A DNA stretch of 34,908 bases from Xanthobacteraceae bacterium (GTDB lineage: Bacteria; Pseudomonadota; Alphaproteobacteria; Rhizobiales; Xanthobacteraceae): NCBI GenBank assembly GCA_019747015.1, contig JAIERI010000246.1, positions 1 through 34,908 of the forward strand. The letters run 5' to 3'. Shown piece after piece: positions 17,806 to 25,705 of the stretch; the first letter of the stretch is position 1, and every line of letters begins with the position of its first letter. Made by a program: the position numbers and the translations under genes. The notes under the pieces are model-generated. The model saw nothing but the letters and a program-made list of their open reading frames with translations. It made no database searches and had not been told where the DNA came from.

Positions 17806-19425
17806 ATGTCCGACGCCGCCGTCACCGCTGAGTCTCCATCGCTCTCGCCGCTTGCCCATGAGGTGGCGCGGCGCAGAACGTTTGCGATCATCTCGCATCC
17901 GGACGCCGGCAAGACCACGTTGACCGAAAAGCTGCTGCTGTTCGGCGGCGCGATCAATCTTGCGGGGCAGGTCAAGGCCAAGGGCGAGCGCCGCTCGACG
18001 CGTTCGGACTGGATGAAGATAGAGCGCGACCGTGGCATCTCGGTCGTCACTTCGGTGATGACCTTCGAGTTCGAGGGTCTCGTCTTCAATTTGCTTGATA
18101 CGCCGGGCCACGAGGACTTTTCCGAAGATACTTACCGTACCCTCACGGCAGTGGACTCGGCGGTCATGGTGATCGACGCGGCCAAAGGTATCGAAGACCG
18201 CACCCGCAAGCTGTTCGAGGTGTGCCGCCTGCGCGACATCCCGATCATCACCTTCATTAACAAAATGGACCGCGAAAGCCGCGATCCGTTCGATCTGATG
18301 GATGAGATCGAAAAGACACTGGCACTCGATACCACGCCGATGACATGGCCGGTCGGACGCGGTCGCGATTTTCTCGGCACGTATGATATCGCGACCGGCG
18401 GCGTGCGCCTGTTAGAGGGGGGCGGCGCGAAAACCGGACAGGCCGAGCAGATCGAGATTTCCGAACTTGCCGGCCGCAATCAAAATCTTGATGCAGCTGC
18501 GATCAAGGAAGAACTGGCGCTGGTCTCGGAGGCCTGCAAGCCGTTCGATATCGACTCCTTCCGCGAAGGCCATCTGACGCCGGTTTTCTTTGGCAGCGCG
18601 CTGCGTAATTTCGGTGTCGGCGATCTGCTTGAGGGGCTAGGCAAATACGCGCCGCCGCCTCGCGCGCAGGAATCTAATGTGCGCAGGATCGAGGCGTCGG
18701 AGCCGAAGATGAGCGCCTTCGTGTTCAAGATCCAGGCGAACATGGACCCCAACCACCGCGATCGCATCGCATTCGCGCGACTGTGTTCGGGCAAGCTGAC
18801 GCGCGGCATGAAATCGAAGCTGGTGCGCACCGGCAAGAACATGACGCTGTCTGCCCCGCAATTCTTCTTCGCGCAGGATCGCGCCATCGCCGATGAGGCA
18901 TTTGCCGGTGACGTGGTCGGGATTCCCAATCACGGCACGTTGCGGATCGGTGACACGCTGACCGAGGGCGAGGACATCTCATTCGTCGGCGTGCCGTCTT
19001 TCGCACCGGAAATTTTGCGCCGCGTCCGTTTAGGCGATGCGATGAAGGCCAAGAAGCTGAAGGAAGCCTTGCAGCAGATGTCGGAGGAGGGCGTGGTGCA
19101 GGTGTTCCGCCCGCGTGACGGCTCGCCGGCGATGGTCGGCGTCGTTGGCCAGTTGCAGCTCGATGTGCTCAAGGCGCGGTTGGAGGCGGAGTATTCGCTG
19201 CCGGTGGATTTCGAGATTAGCGAGTTTCAGCTGGCGCGCTGGTTCTCGGCTGAGGACCGCAAGGTGTATGACACCTTCGTCAACGCCAACGGCTCGAGCA
19301 TTGCGGAAGATGTCGATGGCGATCTGGTGTTTCTGGCCAGGAACGAATTCTATCTCGGCTACACCCGCGAGCGTTCGCCCGGCATCGTCTTCACCGACAT
19401 CAAGGATGTGAAGAAGGCGGCGTAA
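17806..19425 (+). CDS. prfC: Peptide chain release factor 3
   Basis: RF3 is a translational GTPase that recycles RF1/RF2 from the ribosome after peptide release. The 539-residue protein has G1 SHPDAGKTT (30-38), switch I with GISVVTSVM, G3 DTPGH (98-102) and G4 NKMD (152-155), then domain II and the C-terminal domain III. The length is normal and the short N-terminal extension (about 20 residues) is polar. The start ATG at 17806 has no strong ribosome binding site. The gene stands alone behind the ABC operon and ends in a terminator-like hairpin. RF3 rather than EF-G or tetracycline protection is supported by the ISHPDAGKTTLTEKLLLFGG segment. Confidence 0.95.
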   Translation: MSDAAVTAESPSLSPLAHEVARRRTFAIISHPDAGKTTLTEKLLLFGGAINLAGQVKAKGERRSTRSDWMKIERDRGISVVTSVMTFEFEGLVFNLLDTPGHEDFSEDTYRTLTAVDSAVMVIDAAKGIEDRTRKLFEVCRLRDIPIITFINKMDRESRDPFDLMDEIEKTLALDTTPMTWPVGRGRDFLGTYDIATGGVRLLEGGGAKTGQAEQIEISELAGRNQNLDAAAIKEELALVSEACKPFDIDSFREGHLTPVFFGSALRNFGVGDLLEGLGKYAPPPRAQESNVRRIEASEPKMSAFVFKIQANMDPNHRDRIAFARLCSGKLTRGMKSKLVRTGKNMTLSAPQFFFAQDRAIADEAFAGDVVGIPNHGTLRIGDTLTEGEDISFVGVPSFAPEILRRVRLGDAMKAKKLKEALQQMSEEGVVQVFRPRDGSPAMVGVVGQLQLDVLKARLEAEYSLPVDFEISEFQLARWFSAEDRKVYDTFVNANGSSIAEDVDGDLVFLARNEFYLGYTRERSPGIVFTDIKDVKKAA

Positions 19426-19440
19426 CGGGTTTACGTTTTT
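19421..19440 (+). terminator. prfC: Weak intrinsic-terminator-like hairpin at the prfC stop
   Basis: CGTAA (19421-19425, containing the TAA stop) pairs with TTACG (19431-19435) around CGGGT and is followed by five T (19436-19440). The stem is short and AT-rich, so termination may be partial. Confidence 0.4.
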
Positions 19441-19499
19441 GCCTGAACCTCTTTGCCGCCCGCTCCGACTAATCGCTGTGGAGCATTGGCGGACAGCAT

Positions 19500-19754
19500 A
19501 TGTGCGATCGGCAGCAGGATACATCAGTACGGCGGCAGCGTGTGGTGCGCGCGCTTTTGGTTCTTTCACCGTTTCTTTTCGTATTCTGCCTCGTCCTGGC
19601 TGGAATTCAGGGCGCGGACTTGAGGGCGTCGCTGATCATTGCCTTCGCCGGACTGGCGATGTGCCTTGGCGCGGCGGGTTTTTATGCTGTTCGGGGCGCG
19701 CAATCGACAGAAGATCTTTTTTGGTTCAGCATCATTCTTCGCCTGTTCCGCTGA
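19500..19754 (+). CDS. Small membrane protein, unknown function
   Basis: An 84-residue product with two clear hydrophobic segments, about residues 18-38 (VRALLVLSPFLFVFCLVLAG) and 43-65 (ASLIIAFAGLAMCLGAAGFY), separated by a short polar turn, and a basic N-terminus. I do not recognise a family. The ATG at 19500 has only a weak GGCGGA before it. The gene lies 74 nt after prfC and 14 nt before the next small gene on the same strand, so the two may be co-transcribed. A longer overlapping frame (from TTG 19439) covers the same DNA, but its upstream part looks like a shadow. Confidence 0.5.
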   Translation: MCDRQQDTSVRRQRVVRALLVLSPFLFVFCLVLAGIQGADLRASLIIAFAGLAMCLGAAGFYAVRGAQSTEDLFWFSIILRLFR

Positions 19755-19768
19755 CGATCAGAGACGGC

Positions 19769-20194
19769 ATGCATATTCAGCTCCAGACATCGGTTGGCGA
19801 TTTCGATGAGAGCTTCGTGACCGAACTGCGCCGGTTCGAAAGCGTGATGCGGGCCAATGGCCTCGATCCGTCAGCCTACATCGTCGCCAAGGACCGCGTG
19901 CAATTCACCTCGCTGCCGTTTTTCGTGCGTCCCGGTGGCGACGGCTTCAACTACACGGTGTTCATCGACGGCAAATCCTTCACCGTGACCAAAGCTAACG
20001 ACATGGCGTTTTTGGGCGCCTTCGAGCAGCTTTGCGCGGGAGCGACTTTCGACGATCCGCGCCCAAGCCCGCGTTCGATGTGGGATGAGTTCGCGCTGTC
20101 CTTCCGGCGCATGCGAAAATGGCTCAACGCGCCGATCTATGACGAGCCGAATGCTCCCGGAAAGCGACGGACTCGAGGTCGATCCCGGCAATGA
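19769..20194 (+). CDS. Conserved-looking hypothetical protein
   Basis: A 141-residue soluble protein that I do not recognise. It starts MHIQLQTSVGDFDESFVTEL, has an alternating hydrophobic pattern in the middle (FTSLPFFVRPGGDGFNYTVF, then IDGKSFTVTKANDM) and ends in a basic tail (KRRTRGRSRQ). The tail and the amphipathic segment FALSFRRMRKWL suggest nucleic-acid or membrane contact, but this is weak inference. The frame is open upstream to 19439; I prefer ATG 19769 because the residues before it read like translation of the overlapping membrane-protein gene in another frame. It follows that gene by 14 nt. Confidence 0.65.
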   Translation: MHIQLQTSVGDFDESFVTELRRFESVMRANGLDPSAYIVAKDRVQFTSLPFFVRPGGDGFNYTVFIDGKSFTVTKANDMAFLGAFEQLCAGATFDDPRPSPRSMWDEFALSFRRMRKWLNAPIYDEPNAPGKRRTRGRSRQ

Positions 20195-20277
20195 CGGGCC
20201 GCGGCCATGCGCCGCCGCCATTGCGCGCCGCACCCTAAAAATGGTACCCGGACCGCACTCATCTTGCCGGGTGATCC

Positions 20278-20862
20278 ATGGGTTTTCTGCTTCTCATTCT
20301 GGGACTGGCGCTGTTTCTCGGCGTCCACGTGCTGACGACGCGGCGCCAGACCCGTGCGGCTTTGTTCGTGCGGCTCGGCGAGGGTGGCTACAAGGCGCTT
20401 TATAGTCTGGCCGCGCTTGCAGGCATTGTGCTGATCGCCAAGGGTTTCAGCATCTACCGCGCCACCGAGTGGATCGATGTCTGGTATCCGCCAAAGGCTT
20501 TCCGCCATATCACTCTGGCGCTAATGCTGCCCGCGATCATTCTGGTGGTGGCTGCCTACATTCGCGGACACATTTACACCAAGCTGAAGCATCCGATGCT
20601 GGCCGGGGTGAAACTGTGGGCCGTTGCCCATCTGCTCGCCAACGGCGATCTTGGTTCAATCATCCTGTTTGGCTCAGTGCTGGCGTGGGCGGTGTACGAT
20701 CGCATCTCCCTGAAGCATCGCGAGGACACAGACAGCCCGCCGGTCCCGGTTGGAGGGTTCGGCAACGATGCTATCGCGGTCGGCGTTGGCTTTGTCGCTT
20801 ATCTCGCGCTGGCTTTTGTTTTCCATCCGCTGGTCATCGGCGTTCCTGTCGTCGGAGTTTAA
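20278..20862 (+). CDS. NnrU-family membrane protein
   Basis: A 194-residue integral membrane protein with about five helices. It matches the NnrU family: N-terminal LLLILGLALFLGVHVLTTRR, a central RHITLALMLPAIILVVAAY, and the conserved KHPMLAGVKLWAVAHLLANG segment, whose histidines could bind heme or metal. NnrU was first linked to nitrite and nitric oxide reduction in Rhodobacter, and a relative (isozeaxanthin/15-cis-zeta-carotene isomerase type) is a heme protein; no denitrification genes occur here, so the role is open. The ATG at 20278 has a weak GGGTGAT site. The panB start lies 3 nt after its stop. Confidence 0.85.
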   Translation: MGFLLLILGLALFLGVHVLTTRRQTRAALFVRLGEGGYKALYSLAALAGIVLIAKGFSIYRATEWIDVWYPPKAFRHITLALMLPAIILVVAAYIRGHIYTKLKHPMLAGVKLWAVAHLLANGDLGSIILFGSVLAWAVYDRISLKHREDTDSPPVPVGGFGNDAIAVGVGFVAYLALAFVFHPLVIGVPVVGV

Positions 20863-20865
20863 GTC

Positions 20866-21687
20866 ATGTCCATTCAGTCCGCCGTGAAGCGCAAGACCGC
20901 GCCGGAAATGTTTGCGCGCAAGGGCGGCGAGCCGATTGTGATGCTGACCTCGTATCACGCACACACCGCGGCACTGGTCGATAAATATTCCGACATCATT
21001 CTGGTCGGCGACTCGCTCGGCAATGTCATGCACGGCTTCGAGACCACGGTGCCTGTCACCCTCGACATGATGATCCTGCAGGGCCATGCAGTGATGCGCG
21101 GCTCGAAGCAGGCGCTGGTCGTGGTGGATATGCCGTTCGGCTCTTATGAGGCGTCGAAGGAGCAGGCGTTTCATTCCGCCGTGCGAGTATTGAAGGAAAC
21201 CGGCTGCGGCGCGATCAAGGTTGAAGGCGGCCGCCGCATGGCGGAGACAATCGATTTTCTGGTGAACCGCGGCATTCCCGTCATGGGACATGTCGGATTG
21301 ACGCCGCAGGCGATCAACACGCTTGGGTCGTTCAAGGCACAAGGCCGAGAAGAGGCTGACTGGGATGGCATTCTGGACGACGCACGCGCCGTTTCCGAAG
21401 CCGGCGCGTTCTCGATCGTCGTTGAAGCGGTTGCCGAGCCGCTCGGACGCAAGATCACTGAAAGCGTCGCCGCTCCCACCATCGGCATCGGTGCAAGCGT
21501 GGCCTGCGACGGGCAGGTGCTGGTGCTGGAAGACATGCTCGGCCTGTCGCCATGGGCGCCGAAATTCGTCAAACGCTATGGCGACCTCGGTCCTGGCATC
21601 GAGAAGGCGATCCAGGATTATGCAAAGGACGTGCGATCCCGCACCTTTCCGGGACCAGAACACACTTATCCGATGAAGAAGAAATAA
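20866..21687 (+). CDS. panB: 3-methyl-2-oxobutanoate hydroxymethyltransferase
   Basis: PanB moves a hydroxymethyl group from methylenetetrahydrofolate to alpha-ketoisovalerate, making ketopantoate, the first step of pantothenate and coenzyme A synthesis. The 273-residue TIM-barrel protein shows the Mg-binding aspartates Asp49 (LVGDSLGN) and Asp88 ([10 protein letters not shown]) and the likely catalytic Glu187 ([11 protein letters not shown]), with [14 protein letters not shown] near the C-terminus. The length is normal. It starts 3 nt after the NnrU-family gene, with which it is probably co-transcribed. panC and panD are not in the window. Confidence 0.96.
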   Translation: MSIQSAVKRKTAPEMFARKGGEPIVMLTSYHAHTAALVDKYSDIILVGDSLGNVMHGFETTVPVTLDMMILQGHAVMRGSKQALVVVDMPFGSYEASKEQAFHSAVRVLKETGCGAIKVEGGRRMAETIDFLVNRGIPVMGHVGLTPQAINTLGSFKAQGREEADWDGILDDARAVSEAGAFSIVVEAVAEPLGRKITESVAAPTIGIGASVACDGQVLVLEDMLGLSPWAPKFVKRYGDLGPGIEKAIQDYAKDVRSRTFPGPEHTYPMKKK

Positions 21688-21846
21688 GAGCACGTCCCCA
21701 AGGCGCCCACGCCAGACCGCGATCTTCGTTAACGCTTTGATCCGGCCGGCTTTGCCTTGCCGCCGCCATAACGCTACTGTATCGCCGCCGAACCGTGCAG
21801 CGGGGTGCCGGACGGCTTTTCCAAAATGCTGGGTGGGACCTATTAA

Positions 21847-22500
21847 GTGTCTGAATTGTTTGACGAAGTAGACGAGGACTTGCGCCGTGAACAGCTGCGC
21901 AAGATCTGGGAACGTTATTCGGTGCTGATCGTTGCCGCCGCCGTTCTGATTGTCGCGGGCGTCGGGGGCTGGCGCTTCTATCAGTACACCGAGGTCAAGA
22001 AGGCCGGCGAGTCCGGCACCGCGTTCGAGGCTGCCGTCGCACTGTCCGATCAGAATAAATCGGCCGAGGCCGAGGCGGCCTTCGCCAACGTTGCCACAGA
22101 TGGCACCAAGGGCTATCGCGCGCTGGCACGGCTACGCGGCGCCGCTGAAGCCGCCAAGCGCGATCCGAAAGCGGCTGTGCAGCTTTATGACGGCATTGCC
22201 GCCGACAGCACCGTCGACCCGTCGGAGCAGGATATCGCCCGTATCCGCGCAGCGAGCCTGCTGCTCGATACTGCGTCTTATGCCGAGCTCCGCCAACGTC
22301 TCGAGCCGCTTACAGCTGCCGGCCGCACCTTCCGTCACACCGCGCGCGAATTGCTCTCGCTCTCTGCCTGGCGGAGCAACGATGCCGCGGCAGCGCGTCA
22401 GTGGCTCGACATGATCGGCAACGACCCCGAGAGTCCGGCAGCCGTGCGCAGCCGCGCCGAGGCGTTGCAGGCATTGTTGCCGCCCGCCGCCAAAAGCTGA
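21847..22500 (+). CDS. Membrane-anchored TPR-like protein (YfgM type)
   Basis: A 217-residue bitopic membrane protein: a cytoplasmic acidic and charged N-terminus (residues 1-23), one transmembrane helix (about 25-46, VLIVAAAVLIVAGVGGWRFY) and a periplasmic alpha-helical, Ala-rich domain of TPR-like repeats. The pattern FDEVDEDLRREQLRKIWERY followed by a helix is typical of the YfgM/TPR_21 family, whose E. coli member works with PpiD at the SecYEG translocon. The start is GTG at 21847; the preceding GGTGGGA is a modest binding site. The lipoprotein gene follows at 4 nt, then der, the order expected for this locus in alphaproteobacteria. Confidence 0.85.
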   Translation: MSELFDEVDEDLRREQLRKIWERYSVLIVAAAVLIVAGVGGWRFYQYTEVKKAGESGTAFEAAVALSDQNKSAEAEAAFANVATDGTKGYRALARLRGAAEAAKRDPKAAVQLYDGIAADSTVDPSEQDIARIRAASLLLDTASYAELRQRLEPLTAAGRTFRHTARELLSLSAWRSNDAAAARQWLDMIGNDPESPAAVRSRAEALQALLPPAAKS

Positions 22501-22504
22501 TCCG

Positions 22505-23074
22505 ATGCCAGGAAGCGCGATACGTCATGTGCAACGTCTGATCGCAGCCAGCGTGCTGGTCGCGCTTTGCGGCGCGCTGGCCGGTTGTGGCGCAGGGAGC
22601 GGGGCGACCAGCTTCGATCCGATGGACATGCTGGACTTCCTCGACCAGAAGAAGCCGCTTCCTGGCGCCCGCAAGCCGGTCTTCCCTGAGGGCGTGCCGG
22701 GTGTCGAGCAGGGCGTGCCGAAGGAACTCTACAAGGGCGCGCAGGCACAGCAGCAGGATGTGCCGCCGCCGGCATCGCTGCCTCCTGCTCCCGAGCCGAA
22801 AGGCAAGCGCGGCAAGAAATCGTCACCGACGCCCGCGACTGCACCCGCCGAGCCCGCGGTGTCGCCCGATGCCGACGCTCCGGCAGACGATGCCGCGCCC
22901 GTCACACCGCCAGCGCCCAAGCCAGCCAAGCGCAAGCGCGGCAGCACAACTGCGATCCCGCGCGACGACAGTGCGCCGGCGCCCACACCTACACAGCAGC
23001 AGCCAGCGTCCCAGCCACAGCAATCGACGCCCGCTTTCCCGGCGCCGCTACCAAGCGGCGGCTTTTCGCGCTGA
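22505..23074 (+). CDS. Proline/alanine-rich lipoprotein upstream of der
   Basis: A 189-residue exported protein. Its N-terminus is a lipoprotein signal: basic start, hydrophobic stretch and lipobox LAGC with Cys28 as the predicted lipidated residue. The short mature head contains FDPMDMLDFLDQKKPLPG and FPEGVPGVEQGVPKELYKGA, followed by a low-complexity tail rich in Pro, Ala and Lys/Arg that is probably disordered and spans the periplasm. In many bacteria this position between the YfgM-like gene and der holds the BAM lipoprotein BamB, a beta-propeller of about 380 residues; this protein has no propeller repeats. Start ATG 22505 lies 4 nt after the previous stop. Function is unknown; a link to envelope assembly is inference. 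Confidence 0.8.
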   Translation: MPGSAIRHVQRLIAASVLVALCGALAGCGAGSGATSFDPMDMLDFLDQKKPLPGARKPVFPEGVPGVEQGVPKELYKGAQAQQQDVPPPASLPPAPEPKGKRGKKSSPTPATAPAEPAVSPDADAPADDAAPVTPPAPKPAKRKRGSTTAIPRDDSAPAPTPTQQQPASQPQQSTPAFPAPLPSGGFSR

Positions 23075-23109
23075 TCATTTTACGACACCCGCATTGACAG
23101 ATTGTCCGA

Positions 23110-23158
23110 GCGCGTATTCCGCATAAGTGGACACCGGTTCTGCGATAAGAATACGCGC
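23110..23158. repeat. Palindromic intergenic repeat before der
   Basis: GCGCGTATTC (23110-23119) and GAATACGCGC (23149-23158) are perfect 10-bp arms around a 29-bp centre that contains CGCATAAGTGGACACCGGTT, itself partly palindromic (CGCA/TGCG). This AAGTGG-N-ACCGGTT-TGCG pattern is one I recall as dispersed in Rhizobiales intergenic regions. As RNA it would fold into a stable hairpin 39 nt before the der start. Confidence 0.75.
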
Positions 23159-23197
23159 TAACGATACAAAACGCCCCAGCGGCCGAACGGATCGATC

Positions 23198-24595
23198 ATG
23201 TCCTTCACCATCGCCATCATCGGCCGGCCAAATGTCGGCAAATCGACGTTGTTCAACCGCCTGGTTGGACAGAAGCTGGCCTTGGTCGATGACCAGCCCG
23301 GCGTGACGCGCGACCGTCGCGAGGGTGAGGGGCGTCTCGGCGATCTGGAATTCACACTGATCGACACTGCCGGCCTCGACAAGGGCGAACGCGGTTCGCT
23401 CACCGCGCGCATGCAGGAGCAGACCGAGATCGCGATCGCTTCCGCCGATGCGCTGATGTTCGTGTTCGACGCCCGAGCCGGTCTGACGCCGAACGATCGG
23501 GCTTTCGCCGATTTCGCACGCCGCGCCAACAAACCGGTGGTGCTGGTCGCCAACAAAGGCGAAGGCAAGGCTGCCGAAGCAGGTGCGATGGAATCTTATG
23601 CGCTGGGGCTCGGCGATCCGGTCACGATTTCGGCGGAGCATGGCGAGGGTTTGAGCGAACTTTATGACGCGCTGCGCGTCCTGATGCCGGAGCCCGTTCA
23701 CGAGGACGATGAGCAGGACGAAGACGATACATTCGAGGATGTCGAAGGCGTCGACAGCGATCTGTCGACCCGCGCCATTCGCGTCGCGGTGCTTGGCCGG
23801 CCCAATGCCGGCAAATCGACCCTCATCAATCATCTGCTCGGCGAGGAGCGGCTGCTGACAAGCCCGGAAGCGGGAACGACGCGCGATTCGATCGCCGTCG
23901 ATATCAACTGGAAAGGCCGCGCTTTCCGGGTATTCGATACCGCAGGCCTGCGGCGGCGATCGCGGATCGACGACAAGCTTGAGAAGATGTCGGTGTCGGA
24001 CGCGCTGCGTGCGGTGCGCTATGCCGAAGTCGTCGTCCTGATGATGGATGCGCAGAGCAAGTTCGAAGAGCAGGATCTTCGTCTTGCCGATCTGGTCGAG
24101 CGCGAGGGCCGCGCGCTGGTGATCGCGGTCAACAAATGGGATTTGATGGGACGTTCGCCAAGCCTGATCGTGCCACTACGCGACGATGTCGATCATTTGC
24201 TGCCACAGGTAAAGGGCGCGCCGGTGGTCGCGGTGTCGGGCATGATGGGCGATGGCATCGATCGCCTGATGAAGGCGATCGAGGATGCCTATGCGACGTG
24301 GAATCGCCGCATCTCCACCAGCCAGCTCAACCGCTGGTTCGAGCATGCAGTGGATCAGAATCCGCCGCCTGCTGTGTCGGGACGGCGGCTGAAGATGAAC
24401 TACATTACCCAGGCGAAATCGCGCCCGCCGAGCTTTGTGCTGTTCTGCTCGCGCATCGACGCGGTGCCGACGTCCTATCTGCGCTATCTCACCAACAGCC
24501 TGCGCGGCGCGTTCGACCTGCCCGGAACGCCGATCCGGATCACGCTGCGCGAGAAAGACAACCCGTTCGCGCACAAGGCCAAGCGGAAGTCGTGA
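23198..24595 (+). CDS. der: Ribosome-associated GTPase Der (EngA)
   Basis: Der is the essential tandem GTPase of 50S ribosome maturation. The 465-residue protein has two G domains and a KH-like C-terminal domain. Domain 1: P-loop GRPNVGKST (9-17), DTAG (56-59), G4 NKGE (119-122; Glu replaces the usual Asp, which I recall as common in alphaproteobacterial Der). Between them lies a strongly acidic linker (about 165-189). Domain 2: GRPNAGKST (200-208), DTAG, NKWD. The C-terminal part ends with [20 protein letters not shown], typical of Der. Start ATG 23198. A good intrinsic terminator follows about 160 nt after the stop. Confidence 0.97.
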   Translation: MSFTIAIIGRPNVGKSTLFNRLVGQKLALVDDQPGVTRDRREGEGRLGDLEFTLIDTAGLDKGERGSLTARMQEQTEIAIASADALMFVFDARAGLTPNDRAFADFARRANKPVVLVANKGEGKAAEAGAMESYALGLGDPVTISAEHGEGLSELYDALRVLMPEPVHEDDEQDEDDTFEDVEGVDSDLSTRAIRVAVLGRPNAGKSTLINHLLGEERLLTSPEAGTTRDSIAVDINWKGRAFRVFDTAGLRRRSRIDDKLEKMSVSDALRAVRYAEVVVLMMDAQSKFEEQDLRLADLVEREGRALVIAVNKWDLMGRSPSLIVPLRDDVDHLLPQVKGAPVVAVSGMMGDGIDRLMKAIEDAYATWNRRISTSQLNRWFEHAVDQNPPPAVSGRRLKMNYITQAKSRPPSFVLFCSRIDAVPTSYLRYLTNSLRGAFDLPGTPIRITLREKDNPFAHKAKRKS

Positions 24596-24756
24596 TTGGC
24601 GCTGATTTAGCCAAATTGCCCGATTTCGTTGGCTTTTCGCCCGTGGCGGCGTGACTTTTCTAAGCTTTTTGCTGGCCCGGAAATTGCTGAGAATTTAGGA
24701 CCGTCCATTTACTCCAGTTTTTGGGCGTGGCCTCCGATATCGGCTGGGGGTCACTT

Positions 24757-24795
24757 GCCGCCGGTCTTCTGGTTGCGGGGACCGGCGGCTTTTTT
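24757..24795 (+). terminator. der: Intrinsic terminator downstream of der
   Basis: GCCGCCGGT (24757-24765) and ACCGGCGGC (24781-24789) form a perfect 9-bp GC-rich stem with a 15-nt loop, directly followed by six T (24790-24795). It is oriented for + strand transcripts and ends the der transcription unit just before the convergent SDR gene. Closer to the der stop, AGCCAA (24609-24614) and TTGGCT (24629-24634, then TTT) form a weaker hairpin. Confidence 0.8.
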
Positions 24796-24826
24796 CTGAT
24801 CCGGCCGGGTTCGCCTCCGTATCTCA

Positions 24827-25570
24827 TCAAACCGAAGGCGTGCGGAAGCTCATCACCGATTTCGACGGGTAGTCGAACAGCTTTCCGGTCTCGCTCCATG
24901 TGGGCGCGCACATCGGTACAACGAACTCCGCAGCCTGCTCGGGCGTGTCGAGTGTGGCGGGATCTTCGCCCGGCATCACGATCGCGCGCATATGGGTACG
25001 GATCGGCCCGGGATTGAAGAGATTGACGCGAATCTTGGTACTCGCCGTCTCATTGGCCCATACCCGCGCCAGCGCCTCGAGTGCCGCTTTCGACGCCGCG
25101 TAGGGACCGCGATAGGCACTGGCCTTGCTGGCGGTGCCGGAGGTGATGAACACCGCGCGCCCGGCGTCGGATTGTTGCAGCAATGGCTCCATGCAGCGGA
25201 TCAGCTGGAAGTTCGCGGTGACGTTGATCGTCATCACCTCAAGCCACGGTTTTAACTCGATATGACCAAGTGGCGAGGAGGGTCCGGCGATGCCGGCATT
25301 GCCGACCAGAATATCGAGCTTGCCGTGACGCTCGTGCAAGGCCGCACCGAGCCGCGCAATGCCGTCGAAGTCGGTCAGGTTGAGCGGCACCAGTGTCGCG
25401 CTGCCGCCGTCGCCGCGAATGGCGTCGTCCAGTTCTTCGAGGCCGCCTTGCGTGCGCGCCACTGCGATGACATGCGCGCCAGCGCTGGCCAGTGTGCGTG
25501 CGGTGGCATAGCCGATACCGCGCGAGGCGCCGGTGACAAGAGCGATACGTGAGGAGAGGGGTTTGGTCAT
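24827..25570 (-). CDS. Short-chain dehydrogenase/reductase (SDR)
   Basis: A 247-residue classical SDR. The cofactor loop is TGASRGIG (13-20), with NAG at 91-93, and the catalytic residues are Ser144 (ITSGTAS), Tyr157 and Lys161 (YAASK), followed by NPGPIRTHM. It resembles the YciK-like group, NADP-linked reductases of unknown substrate. Unlike many SDRs it lacks the usual C-terminal DGG ending and finishes LFDYPSKSVMSFRTPSV. I chose ATG 25570, with AAGG about 6 nt upstream and the family start; two further in-frame ATGs lie upstream inside the palindromic repeat. It follows purF on the same strand, separated by that repeat, and converges on der. Confidence 0.88.
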   Translation of the reverse strand: MTKPLSSRIALVTGASRGIGYATARTLASAGAHVIAVARTQGGLEELDDAIRGDGGSATLVPLNLTDFDGIARLGAALHERHGKLDILVGNAGIAGPSSPLGHIELKPWLEVMTINVTANFQLIRCMEPLLQQSDAGRAVFITSGTASKASAYRGPYAASKAALEALARVWANETASTKIRVNLFNPGPIRTHMRAIVMPGEDPATLDTPEQAAEFVVPMCAPTWSETGKLFDYPSKSVMSFRTPSV

Positions 25571-25583
25571 GACTACCTTCGTC

Positions 25584-25662
25584 ATGCCCAGGCCTGTCCC
25601 GGGCATTCACGCCTCGTTCGCGACATGCAAAGACGTGGATGGCCGGAATGGTGTCCGGCCAT
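25584..25662. repeat. REP-like palindromic element between purF and the SDR gene
   Basis: Two hairpins facing each other: ATGCCC (25584-25589) with GGGCAT (25601-25606), and ATGGCCGG (25639-25646) with CCGGCCAT (25655-25662). The outer ends also pair loosely (CGTCATGCC against GGCCATAACG). The CATGCCC / GGGCAT-CCACG / ACGTGGATGGCCGG pattern is a dispersed repeat I recall from Bradyrhizobium and Rhodopseudomonas chromosomes. It could also serve as a processing or termination signal for purF. Confidence 0.75.
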
Positions 25663-25705
25663 AACGGCGTTTTCTATCGGGGACAAACGCAGGTCAAGCG
25701 AAAGG

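Noticed and set aside
20674-21693. Minus-strand open frame (339 codons) opposite panB
   Set aside because: Shadow of panB and the NnrU-family gene; His/Arg-rich composition and no ribosome binding site.
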